From CAZISM01 sp964541895 (GTDB taxonomy: Bacteria; Zhuqueibacterota; Zhuqueibacteria; Residuimicrobiales; Residuimicrobiaceae): a stretch of DNA of 14,529 bases. Below, piece by piece: positions 7,309-13,701 of this stretch (position 1 is the first letter of the stretch; each line of letters begins with the position of its first letter). A program made the position numbers and the translations under genes. The notes below the pieces were generated by a model, which was given only the letters and a program-made list of their open reading frames with translations, made no database searches and was not told the origin of the DNA. The DNA lies in NCBI GenBank assembly GCA_964541895.1, contig CAZISM010000128.1, positions 1-14,529 of the forward strand, read 5' to 3'.

Positions 7309-8502
7309 CTAGAACCGTGACGAAGGCGGCAGCGAATAGGTGATCTTGAGAACCGGCGTATAGGCCGGCTGGTCTTTGCCGGTATAGAGCGTGATCCATT
7401 GTCCGTCCAGGCCGGTGTCGCCATACAGAATCATGCCGTAATTGGGCGGATTTTTCAGGACCCAGTTTTGCGCCACGCTGCTCATCGCCGAGATGGTGGA
7501 CGATGTGGCGAATTCCACCTTGTCTTTATCGTCAAAGGCGTAGGCCTTTGGATAGCTGGAGAGCGTGCCGAGCGCTATGGTTGCGGGATTCCAGGTCGAA
7601 TCGTCGACGACTGTAGAGACATAGAGGGTGACGCCGCTGCTGTCGGTGTCGCTGGCCGGCTTGTCGATATAGAGCGAGAGCAGCGCCTGATGAATGGTGG
7701 CGTCGATGGGGATGGTGCTGAGATCAAAGCGAAGCAGCGAACGATAGCCGGTGGCGTTGTTGACCTGCAGGCGATCGGTATTGCGCTCCAGCGTTTTCAC
7801 CGTGGTGGTGGTCAGGTTCTGCAGGAGGCTGGCGTCGTAGGTGATATAGGTGATCACCGTATCTTTGACGCCGGCTTTGCTGGTGTAGGCCACGCTGGCA
7901 TAGCCCATATAGCTGGCGGCATCGGAGGAGACGAATTCCGCCATAAAGGTGGCGTCCGTGCAATCGAGCAGCAGGCCAAAGTTGCTGCCGGTGTTGGCGA
8001 TCCAGTTGTTCATGGTCGCGGCCGGCACGTCAAAGGAAACCCAGCCCGTATCGGCGTCGGGAACCTTAAAGGTGGTGGTGGCGGCATTGCGGTCGTATTG
8101 GTCTTTGACCGTGGACCACACCACGGTGTCTTCGCTCCAGGTGGACAGGACCGGGTGGGCGGTGACGGTAAAAGCGGTGCCTGTGCCATAGCGCCCGGTC
8201 TGGCGCAGATTGATGCGGACGCTCTGGACGTTGGCGGTATCAAAGCTGGTGAAATTGGTCAGCTGAATCAGGGCGAAGGAGCGGGCGTCGCCGTGTTGGC
8301 CCAGCAGCAGGGTGGTTTTGCCGCCGGCGACCGGTTCGTCCCAAAAGCCGGCGCTGGCGGTGGGGGTCAATTCCAGCACCTTGAGTTCGCCTTTGTAGGT
8401 GCGCTGCAGATTTTCGAATCCGCTGGGCAGCGGTTTATCGCTGGTGCAGCTGCTGATCAACCATGCGGCGACAAGGGAGATCAGAACGAGTATACGTTTC
8501 AT
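7309..8502 (-). CDS. Lipoprotein with two DNRLRE-like domains
   Basis: A 397-residue predicted lipoprotein. The signal sequence MKRILVLISLVAAWLISSC carries a lipobox (ISSC) with C19 as the lipidation site, followed by T and S; a surface or periplasmic location is inferred. The mature part reads as two beta-rich domains of the DNRLRE type (roughly 30-200 and 205-390). Each has a Phe/Leu-rich strand after a Tyr or Ser (SFALIQL, YRSLLRFDLS), a middle strand (FTVTAHPV, VTLYVSTV) followed by a Trp (STWSED, STWNP), then an Asn-Trp helix and NFGLLL or NYGMIL, and a closing strand. Such domains occur in extracellular, often cell-wall or fibre-associated, proteins. An upstream TTG at 8517 with GAGG 7 bases before it would add five residues (MHRPG); ATG at 8502 was preferred for its compact signal peptide and shared context with the next gene. 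Confidence 0.75.
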   Translation of the reverse strand: MKRILVLISLVAAWLISSCTSDKPLPSGFENLQRTYKGELKVLELTPTASAGFWDEPVAGGKTTLLLGQHGDARSFALIQLTNFTSFDTANVQSVRINLRQTGRYGTGTAFTVTAHPVLSTWSEDTVVWSTVKDQYDRNAATTTFKVPDADTGWVSFDVPAATMNNWIANTGSNFGLLLDCTDATFMAEFVSSDAASYMGYASVAYTSKAGVKDTVITYITYDASLLQNLTTTTVKTLERNTDRLQVNNATGYRSLLRFDLSTIPIDATIHQALLSLYIDKPASDTDSSGVTLYVSTVVDDSTWNPATIALGTLSSYPKAYAFDDKDKVEFATSSTISAMSSVAQNWVLKNPPNYGMILYGDTGLDGQWITLYTGKDQPAYTPVLKITYSLPPSSRF

Positions 8503-8541
8503 TCCAGGCCTGTGCAATGTATTTCCTCTACGTTAGAATCA

Positions 8542-8563
8542 CAGGGAAGGTGGATCGTCCCTG
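8542..8563 (-). other. Leader hairpin before the lipoprotein gene
   Basis: CAGGGA pairs with TCCCTG across a 10-base loop in the roughly 110-base untranslated leader of the lipoprotein gene. No T-run follows, so it is not a terminator. No other structure was recognised in the 8503-8684 interval apart from the candidate promoter. Confidence 0.3.
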
Positions 8564-8621
8564 AACGGAGTTTGCGACGGTCATACTCTTTAACTCCGCT
8601 AACGCCATAAATAGTTCCAAA

Positions 8622-8650
8622 AATGTACTAATAAAATTGGTAAAAGTAAA
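8622..8650 (-). promoter_or_regulatory. Candidate promoter for the lipoprotein/barrel unit
   Basis: TTTACT (8645-8650) and TACATT (8622-8627) stand 17 bases apart on the minus strand in an AT-rich stretch just after the rplQ terminator. Each box matches the sigma70 consensus at 4 of 6 bases. TACATTTTTG also loosely resembles the Bacteroidota -7 element. A separate promoter is expected here because the terminator closes the ribosomal operon. Confidence 0.35.
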
Positions 8651-8684
8651 CAGTTAAACGCAGCCGGGCGGAGCCGGGATATTA

Positions 8685-8713
8685 TGAAAAAGGGCAATCG
8701 AATCGATTGCCCT
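8685..8713 (-). terminator. Rho-independent terminator of the ribosomal/alpha operon
   Basis: On the minus strand AGGGCAATCG, a 3-base loop ATT and CGATTGCCCT form a perfect 10-base-pair stem. The last stem base runs into TTTTTCATAAT. It lies 26 bases after the rplQ stop and ends the secY-to-rplQ transcription unit. Confidence 0.9.
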
Positions 8714-8739
8714 CAAAGGGATGACGGAATGTCGTCGCG

Positions 8740-9225
8740 CTATTCTTTTTCTTCGCGCTGTTCCTGTTTGGCTTCTTCCTTGGCCTGCTCTTCGGCTTTC
8801 TTTTTCTCTTTTTCCTTCTTGTCGACCCGTTTCTGCCGCTGTTTTTCGATCTTGGCGGCCTTGACGCCTTCGAACCCTACCAGTTCAAAGATCGACATGG
8901 AGGCGTTGTCGCCGGCGCGGTTGCCGAGCTTGATGATGCGGGTGTAGCCGCCGTTGCGGTCGGCGTATTTCGGCGCAATGTCAGCAAAAAGCGTCTTCAC
9001 CAATTCCTTGTCGCGAATGGTTCGCAACACTTCCCGGCGTGCGGCGAGATCGCCTTTTTTGGCAAAGGTGATCAACCGTTCCACGGTGCTGCGGGCTTCT
9101 TTGGCCTTAGCCGTCGTCGTCATAATGCTTTTATGCTCGAAAATGGCTGAGGCAAGATTGGCGAGAGTGGCCTTTTTGTGGCTATAGGTGCGGCCCAGTT
9201 TCCTGCCTGATTTTTGATGTCTCAT
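8740..9225 (-). CDS. rplQ: 50S ribosomal protein L17 with charged C-terminal tail
   Basis: L17 binds 23S rRNA near the peptide exit tunnel on the large subunit. The core is clear: MRHQKSGRKLGR at the start, SHKKATLANLASAIFEHK, TTAKAKEARSTVERLIT and a closing GGYTRIIKLGNRAGDNASM with FELVG. The core ends near residue 118, which is the usual length of L17. Here the protein runs to 161 residues with a tail (about 119-161) made almost wholly of Lys, Glu, Gln, Arg and Ala, likely a flexible or helical charged extension. Such tails occur in some FCB-group L17 proteins. AAGGA stands 8 bases before the ATG. It is the last gene of the alpha operon, directly after rpoA and before a strong terminator. 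Confidence 0.97.
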   Translation of the reverse strand: MRHQKSGRKLGRTYSHKKATLANLASAIFEHKSIMTTTAKAKEARSTVERLITFAKKGDLAARREVLRTIRDKELVKTLFADIAPKYADRNGGYTRIIKLGNRAGDNASMSIFELVGFEGVKAAKIEKQRQKRVDKKEKEKKKAEEQAKEEAKQEQREEKE

Positions 9226-9276
9226 GAACTCTATCCTTCGCGTCTATACAATACTCTGATCTCAATCGAATGGGGA

Positions 9277-10263
9277 CTAGTCGTCGGATTTACGCAGATA
9301 TTTGTCCACATCCATGCCAAAATGAATACCCTTTTCCTCGAGGATCTTGGTCAATTCGGAAAGGGACTTGCGACCGAAATTGCGGAATTTGAGCATCTCC
9401 TGTTCGTCGCGTCGCACCAGGTCGCCGATCGACTTGATGTTGGCGGCCATGAGGCAATTGTGCGAGCGCACGGACAGTTCCAGCTCGTCCACACTCATCT
9501 TGAGCAGCTTGCGGATACGAATCGCCTCTTCATCCACTTCCACCGGTTCCTCTTCTTCGGTCTCGATGTCGAAATTGATAAAGAGTTGAATGTGGTCGCG
9601 GAGAATCTTGCCGGCGAAGCTGAGGGCATCGTCCGGGGTGATGCTGCCGTCGGTGGAAATTTCCAGGATAAGCCGTTCATAGTCGGTTTTCTGGCCGACG
9701 CGGGTGTTTTCGACGTTGTAGGTCACCTTGGTGACCGGCGTAAAGACGGCGTCGATGGGGATGGTGCCCAGCGGCGTATCCGATTGTTTGTTTTCCTCAG
9801 CCGGCACATAGCCGCGGCCGCGACCGATGCGCAGTTCCAGCGCAAAGTCGGATTCCGAGTTGAGGGTGGCGATGTGCAGATTGGGATTGAGCACCTCGAA
9901 CTCGGTGGACTGGCCCTGAATGTCCGCCGCGGTGACCACGCGCGGTCCCTTCAGGTGCAGCACCACTTTATCCGGCCGTTTGTCGATCAGCTTGAGTCTG
10001 ACCTGTTTCAGATTCAGCACGATCTCGGAAACATCTTCCTTGACGCCCTTGATGGTGCTGAACTCGTGCAGAATGCCTTCGACGCGGAACATGGTGATGG
10101 CGGCACCGGGAATGGAAGAAAGCAGCACGCGTCGAAACGCATTGCCGATGGTCACGCCAAAACCGCGCTCCAGCGGCTGAACAATGAATTTTCCGTAGGT
10201 ATTGCTATAAGTTGACTCGTCCAGTTCGATGCTTTCCGGCATCTGAAAACTTGGTAAAGCCAT
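9277..10263 (-). CDS. rpoA: DNA-directed RNA polymerase subunit alpha
   Basis: Alpha dimerises to nucleate RNA polymerase assembly, and its C-terminal domain contacts promoter UP elements and activators. The N-terminal domain (about 10-230) shows FIVQPLERGFGVTIGNAFRRVLLSSIPG and KGVKEDVSEIVLNLK pieces of the dimer interface. A Glu-rich linker (EEEEPVEVDEE) leads to the C-terminal domain, with LSVRSHNCL, NIKSIGDLV and LKFRNFGRKSL, which hold the DNA-contacting arginine and lysine region. The length is 328 residues. An in-frame ATG at 10275 would add MERS, but GGAG stands 6 bases before the ATG at 10263, and MALPSFQMPESIE is a natural start. The preceding 99-base spacer after rpsD is unusually structured. 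Confidence 0.98.
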   Translation of the reverse strand: MALPSFQMPESIELDESTYSNTYGKFIVQPLERGFGVTIGNAFRRVLLSSIPGAAITMFRVEGILHEFSTIKGVKEDVSEIVLNLKQVRLKLIDKRPDKVVLHLKGPRVVTAADIQGQSTEFEVLNPNLHIATLNSESDFALELRIGRGRGYVPAEENKQSDTPLGTIPIDAVFTPVTKVTYNVENTRVGQKTDYERLILEISTDGSITPDDALSFAGKILRDHIQLFINFDIETEEEEPVEVDEEAIRIRKLLKMSVDELELSVRSHNCLMAANIKSIGDLVRRDEQEMLKFRNFGRKSLSELTKILEEKGIHFGMDVDKYLRKSDD

Positions 10264-10269
10264 TGAACG

Positions 10270-10273
10270 CTCC
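10270..10273 (-). promoter_or_regulatory. Shine-Dalgarno GGAG deciding the rpoA start
   Basis: GGAG lies 6 bases before ATG at 10263 and inside the reading frame that would begin at the upstream ATG (10275). The upstream ATG has only an AT-rich stretch before it. This favours the shorter protein. Confidence 0.6.
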
Positions 10274-10292
10274 ATTCATTTAATAAAGTACA

Positions 10293-10354
10293 GGTCGACC
10301 TCTTTTGCACACCCAGTAGGTGCAGAATGCCTGTCAGGCGCCGTCGACCGGCGC
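10293..10354 (-). other. Structured rpsD-rpoA spacer, possible mRNA regulatory element
   Basis: Within the rpsD-rpoA spacer several inverted repeats fall close together on the minus strand: GCGCCG-GTCGA-CGGCGC (10338-10354), GCCT-GAC-AGGC (10329-10339), CACC-TACTG-GGTG (10310-10322) and the palindrome AGGTCGACCT (10292-10301). GGTCGAC (10343-10349) can also pair with GTCGACC (10293-10299), enclosing the two middle hairpins. That pairing excludes the first hairpin. No T-run follows, so a terminator is unlikely. A regulatory role is inference. Confidence 0.35.
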
Positions 10355-10362
10355 ACATACAC

Positions 10363-10992
10363 TTATTTGGAGTACAATTCGACGATGAGTTTTTCGTTCA
10401 CGTTTACCGGGATGGCATCGCGCGCCGGCATTTCCAGGACGGTACCGGCCATGGCGGCTTTGTCCAGGGACAACCAGCCCACCAGTTTGCCTTCGCGAAC
10501 CTTTTTCATGCTGCTGTGAATCGTCTCGGACTGACGACTCTTTTCACGAACTTTGATCTCGTCGCCTGCTTTGACCTGAAAGGACGGGATATCGACCAGA
10601 CGGTTGTTCACGGTAAAATGACGGTGCCGGACCAGCTGGCGTGCGGCCGTACGGGACGAGGCAAATCCCATGCGGTAGACGATGTTGTCCAGGCGGGTTT
10701 CCAGCAGCCGCAGCAGATTTTCACCCGTGATGCCTTTGAGCCGTTCCGCTTTTTCGAAATAGATATGAAACTGCTTTTCCAGCAGACCGTACATGCGTTT
10801 CACTTTTTGTTTTTCACGCAGCTGGACGGCGTATTCGGACTGCTTGAACCGTCTTGTTCGACCATGTTGACCGGGAGCATAGCCTTTCTTGTCGAAAGGA
10901 CACTTGTCGGAATAGCACTTGGAGCCCTTCAAGAAAAGCTTCATGCCTTCACGTCGGCACAGTTTACAATCTGCCCCAGTAAGTCTCGCCAT
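10363..10992 (-). CDS. rpsD: 30S ribosomal protein S4 (zinc-binding form)
   Basis: S4 binds 16S rRNA early and starts assembly of the small-subunit body. In several bacteria it also represses the alpha operon mRNA. The 209 residues open with MARLTGADCKLCRREG, and C9, C12, C26 and C31 form the zinc site of the C+ form. The central part holds QKVKRMYGLLEKQF and the S4 RNA-binding domain with RLDNIVYRMGFASSR and ARQLVRHRHF. A near-perfect AAAGGAGG lies 9 bases before ATG. It stands in the order rpsM, rpsK, rpsD, rpoA, rplQ, the standard alpha operon. A small hairpin (AGCGC-GACA-GCGCT, 11016-11029) sits just upstream of the Shine-Dalgarno sequence. Confidence 0.98.
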   Translation of the reverse strand: MARLTGADCKLCRREGMKLFLKGSKCYSDKCPFDKKGYAPGQHGRTRRFKQSEYAVQLREKQKVKRMYGLLEKQFHIYFEKAERLKGITGENLLRLLETRLDNIVYRMGFASSRTAARQLVRHRHFTVNNRLVDIPSFQVKAGDEIKVREKSRQSETIHSSMKKVREGKLVGWLSLDKAAMAGTVLEMPARDAIPVNVNEKLIVELYSK

Positions 10993-11001
10993 ACAGTGGA
11001 A

Positions 11002-11009
11002 CCTCCTTT
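11002..11009 (-). promoter_or_regulatory. Strong Shine-Dalgarno of rpsD
   Basis: AAAGGAGG is almost fully complementary to the anti-Shine-Dalgarno end of 16S rRNA, 9 bases before the rpsD ATG. It shows that this organism uses Shine-Dalgarno initiation, unlike most Bacteroidota. Confidence 0.7.
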
Positions 11010-11057
11010 ATACCAAGCGCTGTCGCGCTGTCTTATCTAAAACAACATTTAATAGTC

Positions 11058-11447
11058 TTATACGCGTCGGCGTTTGGGCGGACGGCAACCGTTGTGCGGA
11101 ATGGGTGACACGTCTTTGATGGACGTGATTTCCAGTCCGGCCGCCTGCAGAGAGCGTACCGCCGCTTCACGGCCGGCTCCCGGTCCCTTGACCAGAACCT
11201 CTACGCGTTTCAATCCCAAATCGATGGCTTCCTTGGCGGCGGAGTCTGCGGCCATCTGGGCGGCAAACGGAGTGCTTTTCCGCGACCCTTTGAAACCGCT
11301 GCGGCCGGCGGTCGCCCAGGAAATCAGATTGCCGTAGACATCGGTCAATGTGACGTTGGTGTTGTTAAAAGTCACTTTGATATGAGCGACGCCGTTCGCC
11401 TCCACCTTTTCGCGTTTGCGACCGGTTTTCTTTTTCGGATTAGCCAA
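11058..11447 (-). CDS. rpsK: 30S ribosomal protein S11
   Basis: S11 sits on the platform of the small subunit next to the E-site mRNA path. The 129-residue protein is full length. Characteristic pieces are GVAHIKVTFNNTNVT, SWATAGRSGFKGSRKSTPFAA, VLVKGPGAGREAAVRSL and the C-terminal DVSPIPHNGCRPPKRRRV. The start codon is TTG, with GAGG 6 bases upstream and no in-frame ATG or GTG nearby. It begins 25 bases after the rpsM stop and precedes rpsD. Confidence 0.98.
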   Translation of the reverse strand: MANPKKKTGRKREKVEANGVAHIKVTFNNTNVTLTDVYGNLISWATAGRSGFKGSRKSTPFAAQMAADSAAKEAIDLGLKRVEVLVKGPGAGREAAVRSLQAAGLEITSIKDVSPIPHNGCRPPKRRRV

Positions 11448-11453
11448 TGCACA

Positions 11454-11457
11454 CCTC
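11454..11457 (-). promoter_or_regulatory. Shine-Dalgarno GAGG at the rpsK TTG start
   Basis: GAGG lies 6 bases before TTG at 11447. The TTG is followed directly by the conserved MANPKKK start of S11, so it is the real initiation codon. Confidence 0.6.
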
Positions 11458-11472
11458 GTTCAATTTTACGTA

Positions 11473-11856
11473 TTACGTTGTGGATTTAGTCTTTCGTTTC
11501 AGTCCGACACCGCCCCGGCGTCCGCGACGCGTACGGGCATTGGTGTGCGTGCGCTGACCGCGAGCAGGCAGGTTGCGGCGGTGACGCATACCGCGGTAGC
11601 TGCCGATATCGATGAGCCGCTTGATATTCATCTGAATTTCGCTGCGCAGCGCGCCTTCCACTTTGTACTCATTCGCAATGATATCGCGAATCTTGGCGAT
11701 TTCATCCGGTTGCATGTCGCGCACCCGCGTGTCCGGACTGATACCCGTCTTGCGCAAAATCTTTTGCGAAGAGCTCAATCCGATGCCATCCAGATAGGTA
11801 AGGGCCACTTCGATGCGTTTGTCACGCGGTAAATCAACACCTGCGATACGAGCCAA
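11473..11856 (-). CDS. rpsM: 30S ribosomal protein S13
   Basis: S13 lies in the head of the small subunit and bridges to the large subunit and the P-site tRNA. The 127 residues carry the usual MARIAGVDLPRDKRIEVALTY start, a helix-two-turns-helix centre (YLDGIG, ILRKTGI) and the conserved tail SYRGMRHRRNLPARGQRTHTNARTRRG. Within the tail, NLPARGQRT replaces the more common GLPVRGQRT. The start codon is TTG with AAGGAG 6 bases upstream; no ATG lies nearby in frame. rpmJ precedes it by 28 bases and rpsK follows. Confidence 0.98.
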   Translation of the reverse strand: MARIAGVDLPRDKRIEVALTYLDGIGLSSSQKILRKTGISPDTRVRDMQPDEIAKIRDIIANEYKVEGALRSEIQMNIKRLIDIGSYRGMRHRRNLPARGQRTHTNARTRRGRRGGVGLKRKTKSTT

Positions 11857-11862
11857 CGTTAT

Positions 11863-11868
11863 CTCCTT
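11863..11868 (-). promoter_or_regulatory. Shine-Dalgarno AAGGAG at the rpsM TTG start
   Basis: AAGGAG stands 6 bases before TTG at 11856. The TTG opens the conserved MARIAGVD sequence of S13, so a strong ribosome binding site is paired with a weak start codon. Confidence 0.65.
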
Positions 11869-11884
11869 TTATATAGATGGTCCG

Positions 11885-12001
11885 TTAACCCTGACGTTGT
11901 TTGTGTCGGGGATTCTTTTTACAAATGACACGGATTGTGCCTTTGCGACGGATGATTTTACAATGTTCACAAATCTTTTTTACCGACGATCGTACTTTCA
12001 T
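11885..12001 (-). CDS. rpmJ: 50S ribosomal protein L36
   Basis: This 38-residue gene is short but unmistakable. The protein reads MKVRSSVKKICEHCKIIRRK then GTIRVICKKNPRHKQRQG. L36 binds a zinc ion and 23S rRNA in the large subunit. The zinc ligands C11, C14, C27 and H33 are all present, so this is the zinc-containing (C+) form. ATG lies at 12001 and TAA at 11885-11887. Its place between infA and rpsM is the standard one. Confidence 0.96.
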   Translation of the reverse strand: MKVRSSVKKICEHCKIIRRKGTIRVICKKNPRHKQRQG

Positions 12002-12023
12002 GACAACTCCTCGTCCCTTGAGC

Positions 12024-12242
12024 TTATTTATAGCGATAGGTGATCCGGCCGCGGGTTAAATCGTATGGAGAGAGTTCCACCGTCACCTTGTCACCGGGCA
12101 AAATCTTGATAAAATGCATGCGCATCTTTCCGGAAATGTGCGCCAGCACCTTGTGGCCGTTCTCCAGCTCTACGCGGAAAGAGGCGTTGGGCAGCGTTTC
12201 CAGAATGGTACCATCAATTTTTATGGAAGCTTCTTTTGACAT
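12024..12242 (-). CDS. infA: Translation initiation factor IF-1
   Basis: IF-1 binds the A site of the small subunit and helps IF-2 and IF-3 select the initiator tRNA. The 72-residue length is exact for the family. The S1-like OB fold is clear: IKIDGTILETLPNASFRVEL, GHKVLAHISGKMRMHFIKI, PGDKVTVELSPYDLTRGRI and the closing TYRYK. It starts at ATG 7 bases after the map stop and is followed by rpmJ. Confidence 0.98.
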   Translation of the reverse strand: MSKEASIKIDGTILETLPNASFRVELENGHKVLAHISGKMRMHFIKILPGDKVTVELSPYDLTRGRITYRYK

Positions 12243-12249
12243 ATCGGCT

Positions 12250-12999
12250 TCAGATTCCTTCAGTTAAAATGATGGCTCCCTTGCGGGTGATGACCACGTC
12301 GTGCTCAAAATGGGCGGAGGGTAATCCGTCGGCCGCCACCACCGTCCATTCGTCGTCCAGGGTACGAACCTCATAGTGACCCGCATTCACCATCGGCTCC
12401 AGCGCAAACACCATGCCTTCCTTCAGTCTCGGGCCGCGATGCGGATCGCCGTAATTGGGGATTTGCGGCGCTTCGTGCAGCGACTGGCCGATGCCGTGGC
12501 CTACGAGATCGCGCACCACCGAGAAACCGGCTTTTTCCACATGGCGTTGAATGGCATGGCTGATGTCGGAGAGCCGGTTGCCCTCCACGGCTTTTTCGAT
12601 GCCCTTGTACAGGGACTCGCGCGTGACCTCGATCAGACGCGCCTTTTCGGCCGAGATCGCTCCCACCGGGAAGGTCCGGGCGGCATCGCCATAGTAGCCG
12701 TTTTTTTCGACGCCGATGTCCACGCTGACGATCTGGCCTTCCTCCAGCCTGCGCTCGCTCGGGATGCCGTGCACCACCTGTTCGTCGATGGACACGCAAA
12801 TGTTCCTGGGATAGCCGGAGAAGCCTTTGAACGCGGGCCGGCCGCCCTGCGAGCGGATAAACTCGGCGATCGCATCGTCCAGCTCTTCTGTTTTCAGACC
12901 AGGTTTGATGAGCGTTTCGGCGAGGCGCAGCGCCTCCACCACGATCCGGCCTGCTTCCCGCAGCAGATCGATTTCACGCTCATTCCTGATGCTGATCAT
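12250..12999 (-). CDS. map: Methionine aminopeptidase, type I
   Basis: Removes the initiator methionine from nascent proteins. The 249 residues match type I enzymes without an N-terminal extension. The dimetal ligands are all visible: D94 (VSVDIGV), D105 (YYGDAART), H168 (VGHGIG), E201 (ALEPMV) and E232 (FEHDVV). Supporting residues H78 (VVHGIP) and H175 (LHEAP) are also present. The Shine-Dalgarno AAGG overlaps the adk stop codon (6-base gap), so it is co-expressed with adk and secY upstream and infA downstream, an arrangement common in bacterial spc operons. Confidence 0.98.
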   Translation of the reverse strand: MISIRNEREIDLLREAGRIVVEALRLAETLIKPGLKTEELDDAIAEFIRSQGGRPAFKGFSGYPRNICVSIDEQVVHGIPSERRLEEGQIVSVDIGVEKNGYYGDAARTFPVGAISAEKARLIEVTRESLYKGIEKAVEGNRLSDISHAIQRHVEKAGFSVVRDLVGHGIGQSLHEAPQIPNYGDPHRGPRLKEGMVFALEPMVNAGHYEVRTLDDEWTVVAADGLPSAHFEHDVVITRKGAIILTEGI

Positions 13000-13005
13000 G
13001 CGGCC

Positions 13006-13653
13006 TTATGCTTTCAAGGATGCCAACAGTTGATCCATGTCGCGCCGCGTTTCATCCAGCGGACGATCGCCGGCGAGGACCTTCAGTTTGCCCTGCGTGT
13101 GATAGTATCCCTGCAGCGGTGCCGTCTTTTCTTCATAGACTTTGAGGCGGTTCAGCACCGTTGCCTCTTTATCGTCTTCACGCTGTATAACCGTGCCGCC
13201 GCAGGCCGGGCAGATCATGCTCGCCGGCGGCGGATCAGAGATCATGTTAAAAATCTTGCTGCAGGTTGCGCAGGTTCTGCGGCTGGTCAGCCGCTGCAGA
13301 ATGACGCTCTGCGGCACATCGAACAGCATCACCAGTTGAATGCCGGCCTCACCGAGGATGGCATCCAGGCTTTCGGCCTGGGGTATGGTGCGCGGAAAGC
13401 CGTCGAGGATATAGCCCTTTTTACAATCGGGCTGGGCCAACCGCTCCCGCACCATCTGCACGATGATGTCGTCCGGAACCAGGGCACCCTGTTCCATAAT
13501 CGATTTGGCCTGCCGGCCCAGCGGGGTGCCTTCCTGCACTGCTTTGCGCAGGATATCGCCGGTGGATATCTGCGGTATACCGTACTTTTCACAAAGATAG
13601 GCGGCTTGGGTACCTTTACCGGCGCCAGGTGCGCCCAGAAAAATCAATCGCAT
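13006..13653 (-). CDS. adk: Adenylate kinase (zinc-binding LID form)
   Basis: Catalyses the reaction of ATP and AMP to give two ADP. It is 215 residues long. The P-loop GAPGAGKGTQA (7-17), the AMP-binding TGDILR (31-36) and DGFPRT (84-89) are intact. The LID domain holds a four-cysteine zinc site: C128, C131, C148 and C151 (CATC and CPAC). In the family this knuckle stabilises the LID; E. coli-type enzymes lack it. It lies between secY and map, as in many bacteria, with a 48-base gap to secY. Confidence 0.98.
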   Translation of the reverse strand: MRLIFLGAPGAGKGTQAAYLCEKYGIPQISTGDILRKAVQEGTPLGRQAKSIMEQGALVPDDIIVQMVRERLAQPDCKKGYILDGFPRTIPQAESLDAILGEAGIQLVMLFDVPQSVILQRLTSRRTCATCSKIFNMISDPPPASMICPACGGTVIQREDDKEATVLNRLKVYEEKTAPLQGYYHTQGKLKVLAGDRPLDETRRDMDQLLASLKA

Positions 13654-13701
13654 GTTGTCCGTGCTCCGCTTCTGTTGTTCCGTTTCATCCGTAGCGTCGT
13701 G

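Noticed and set aside
7399..8610. Plus-strand open frame of 403 codons opposite the lipoprotein gene
   Set aside because: The minus-strand frame has a signal peptide with lipobox and repeated domain motifs. The plus frame is Gly/Ala/His-rich with no domain sense.
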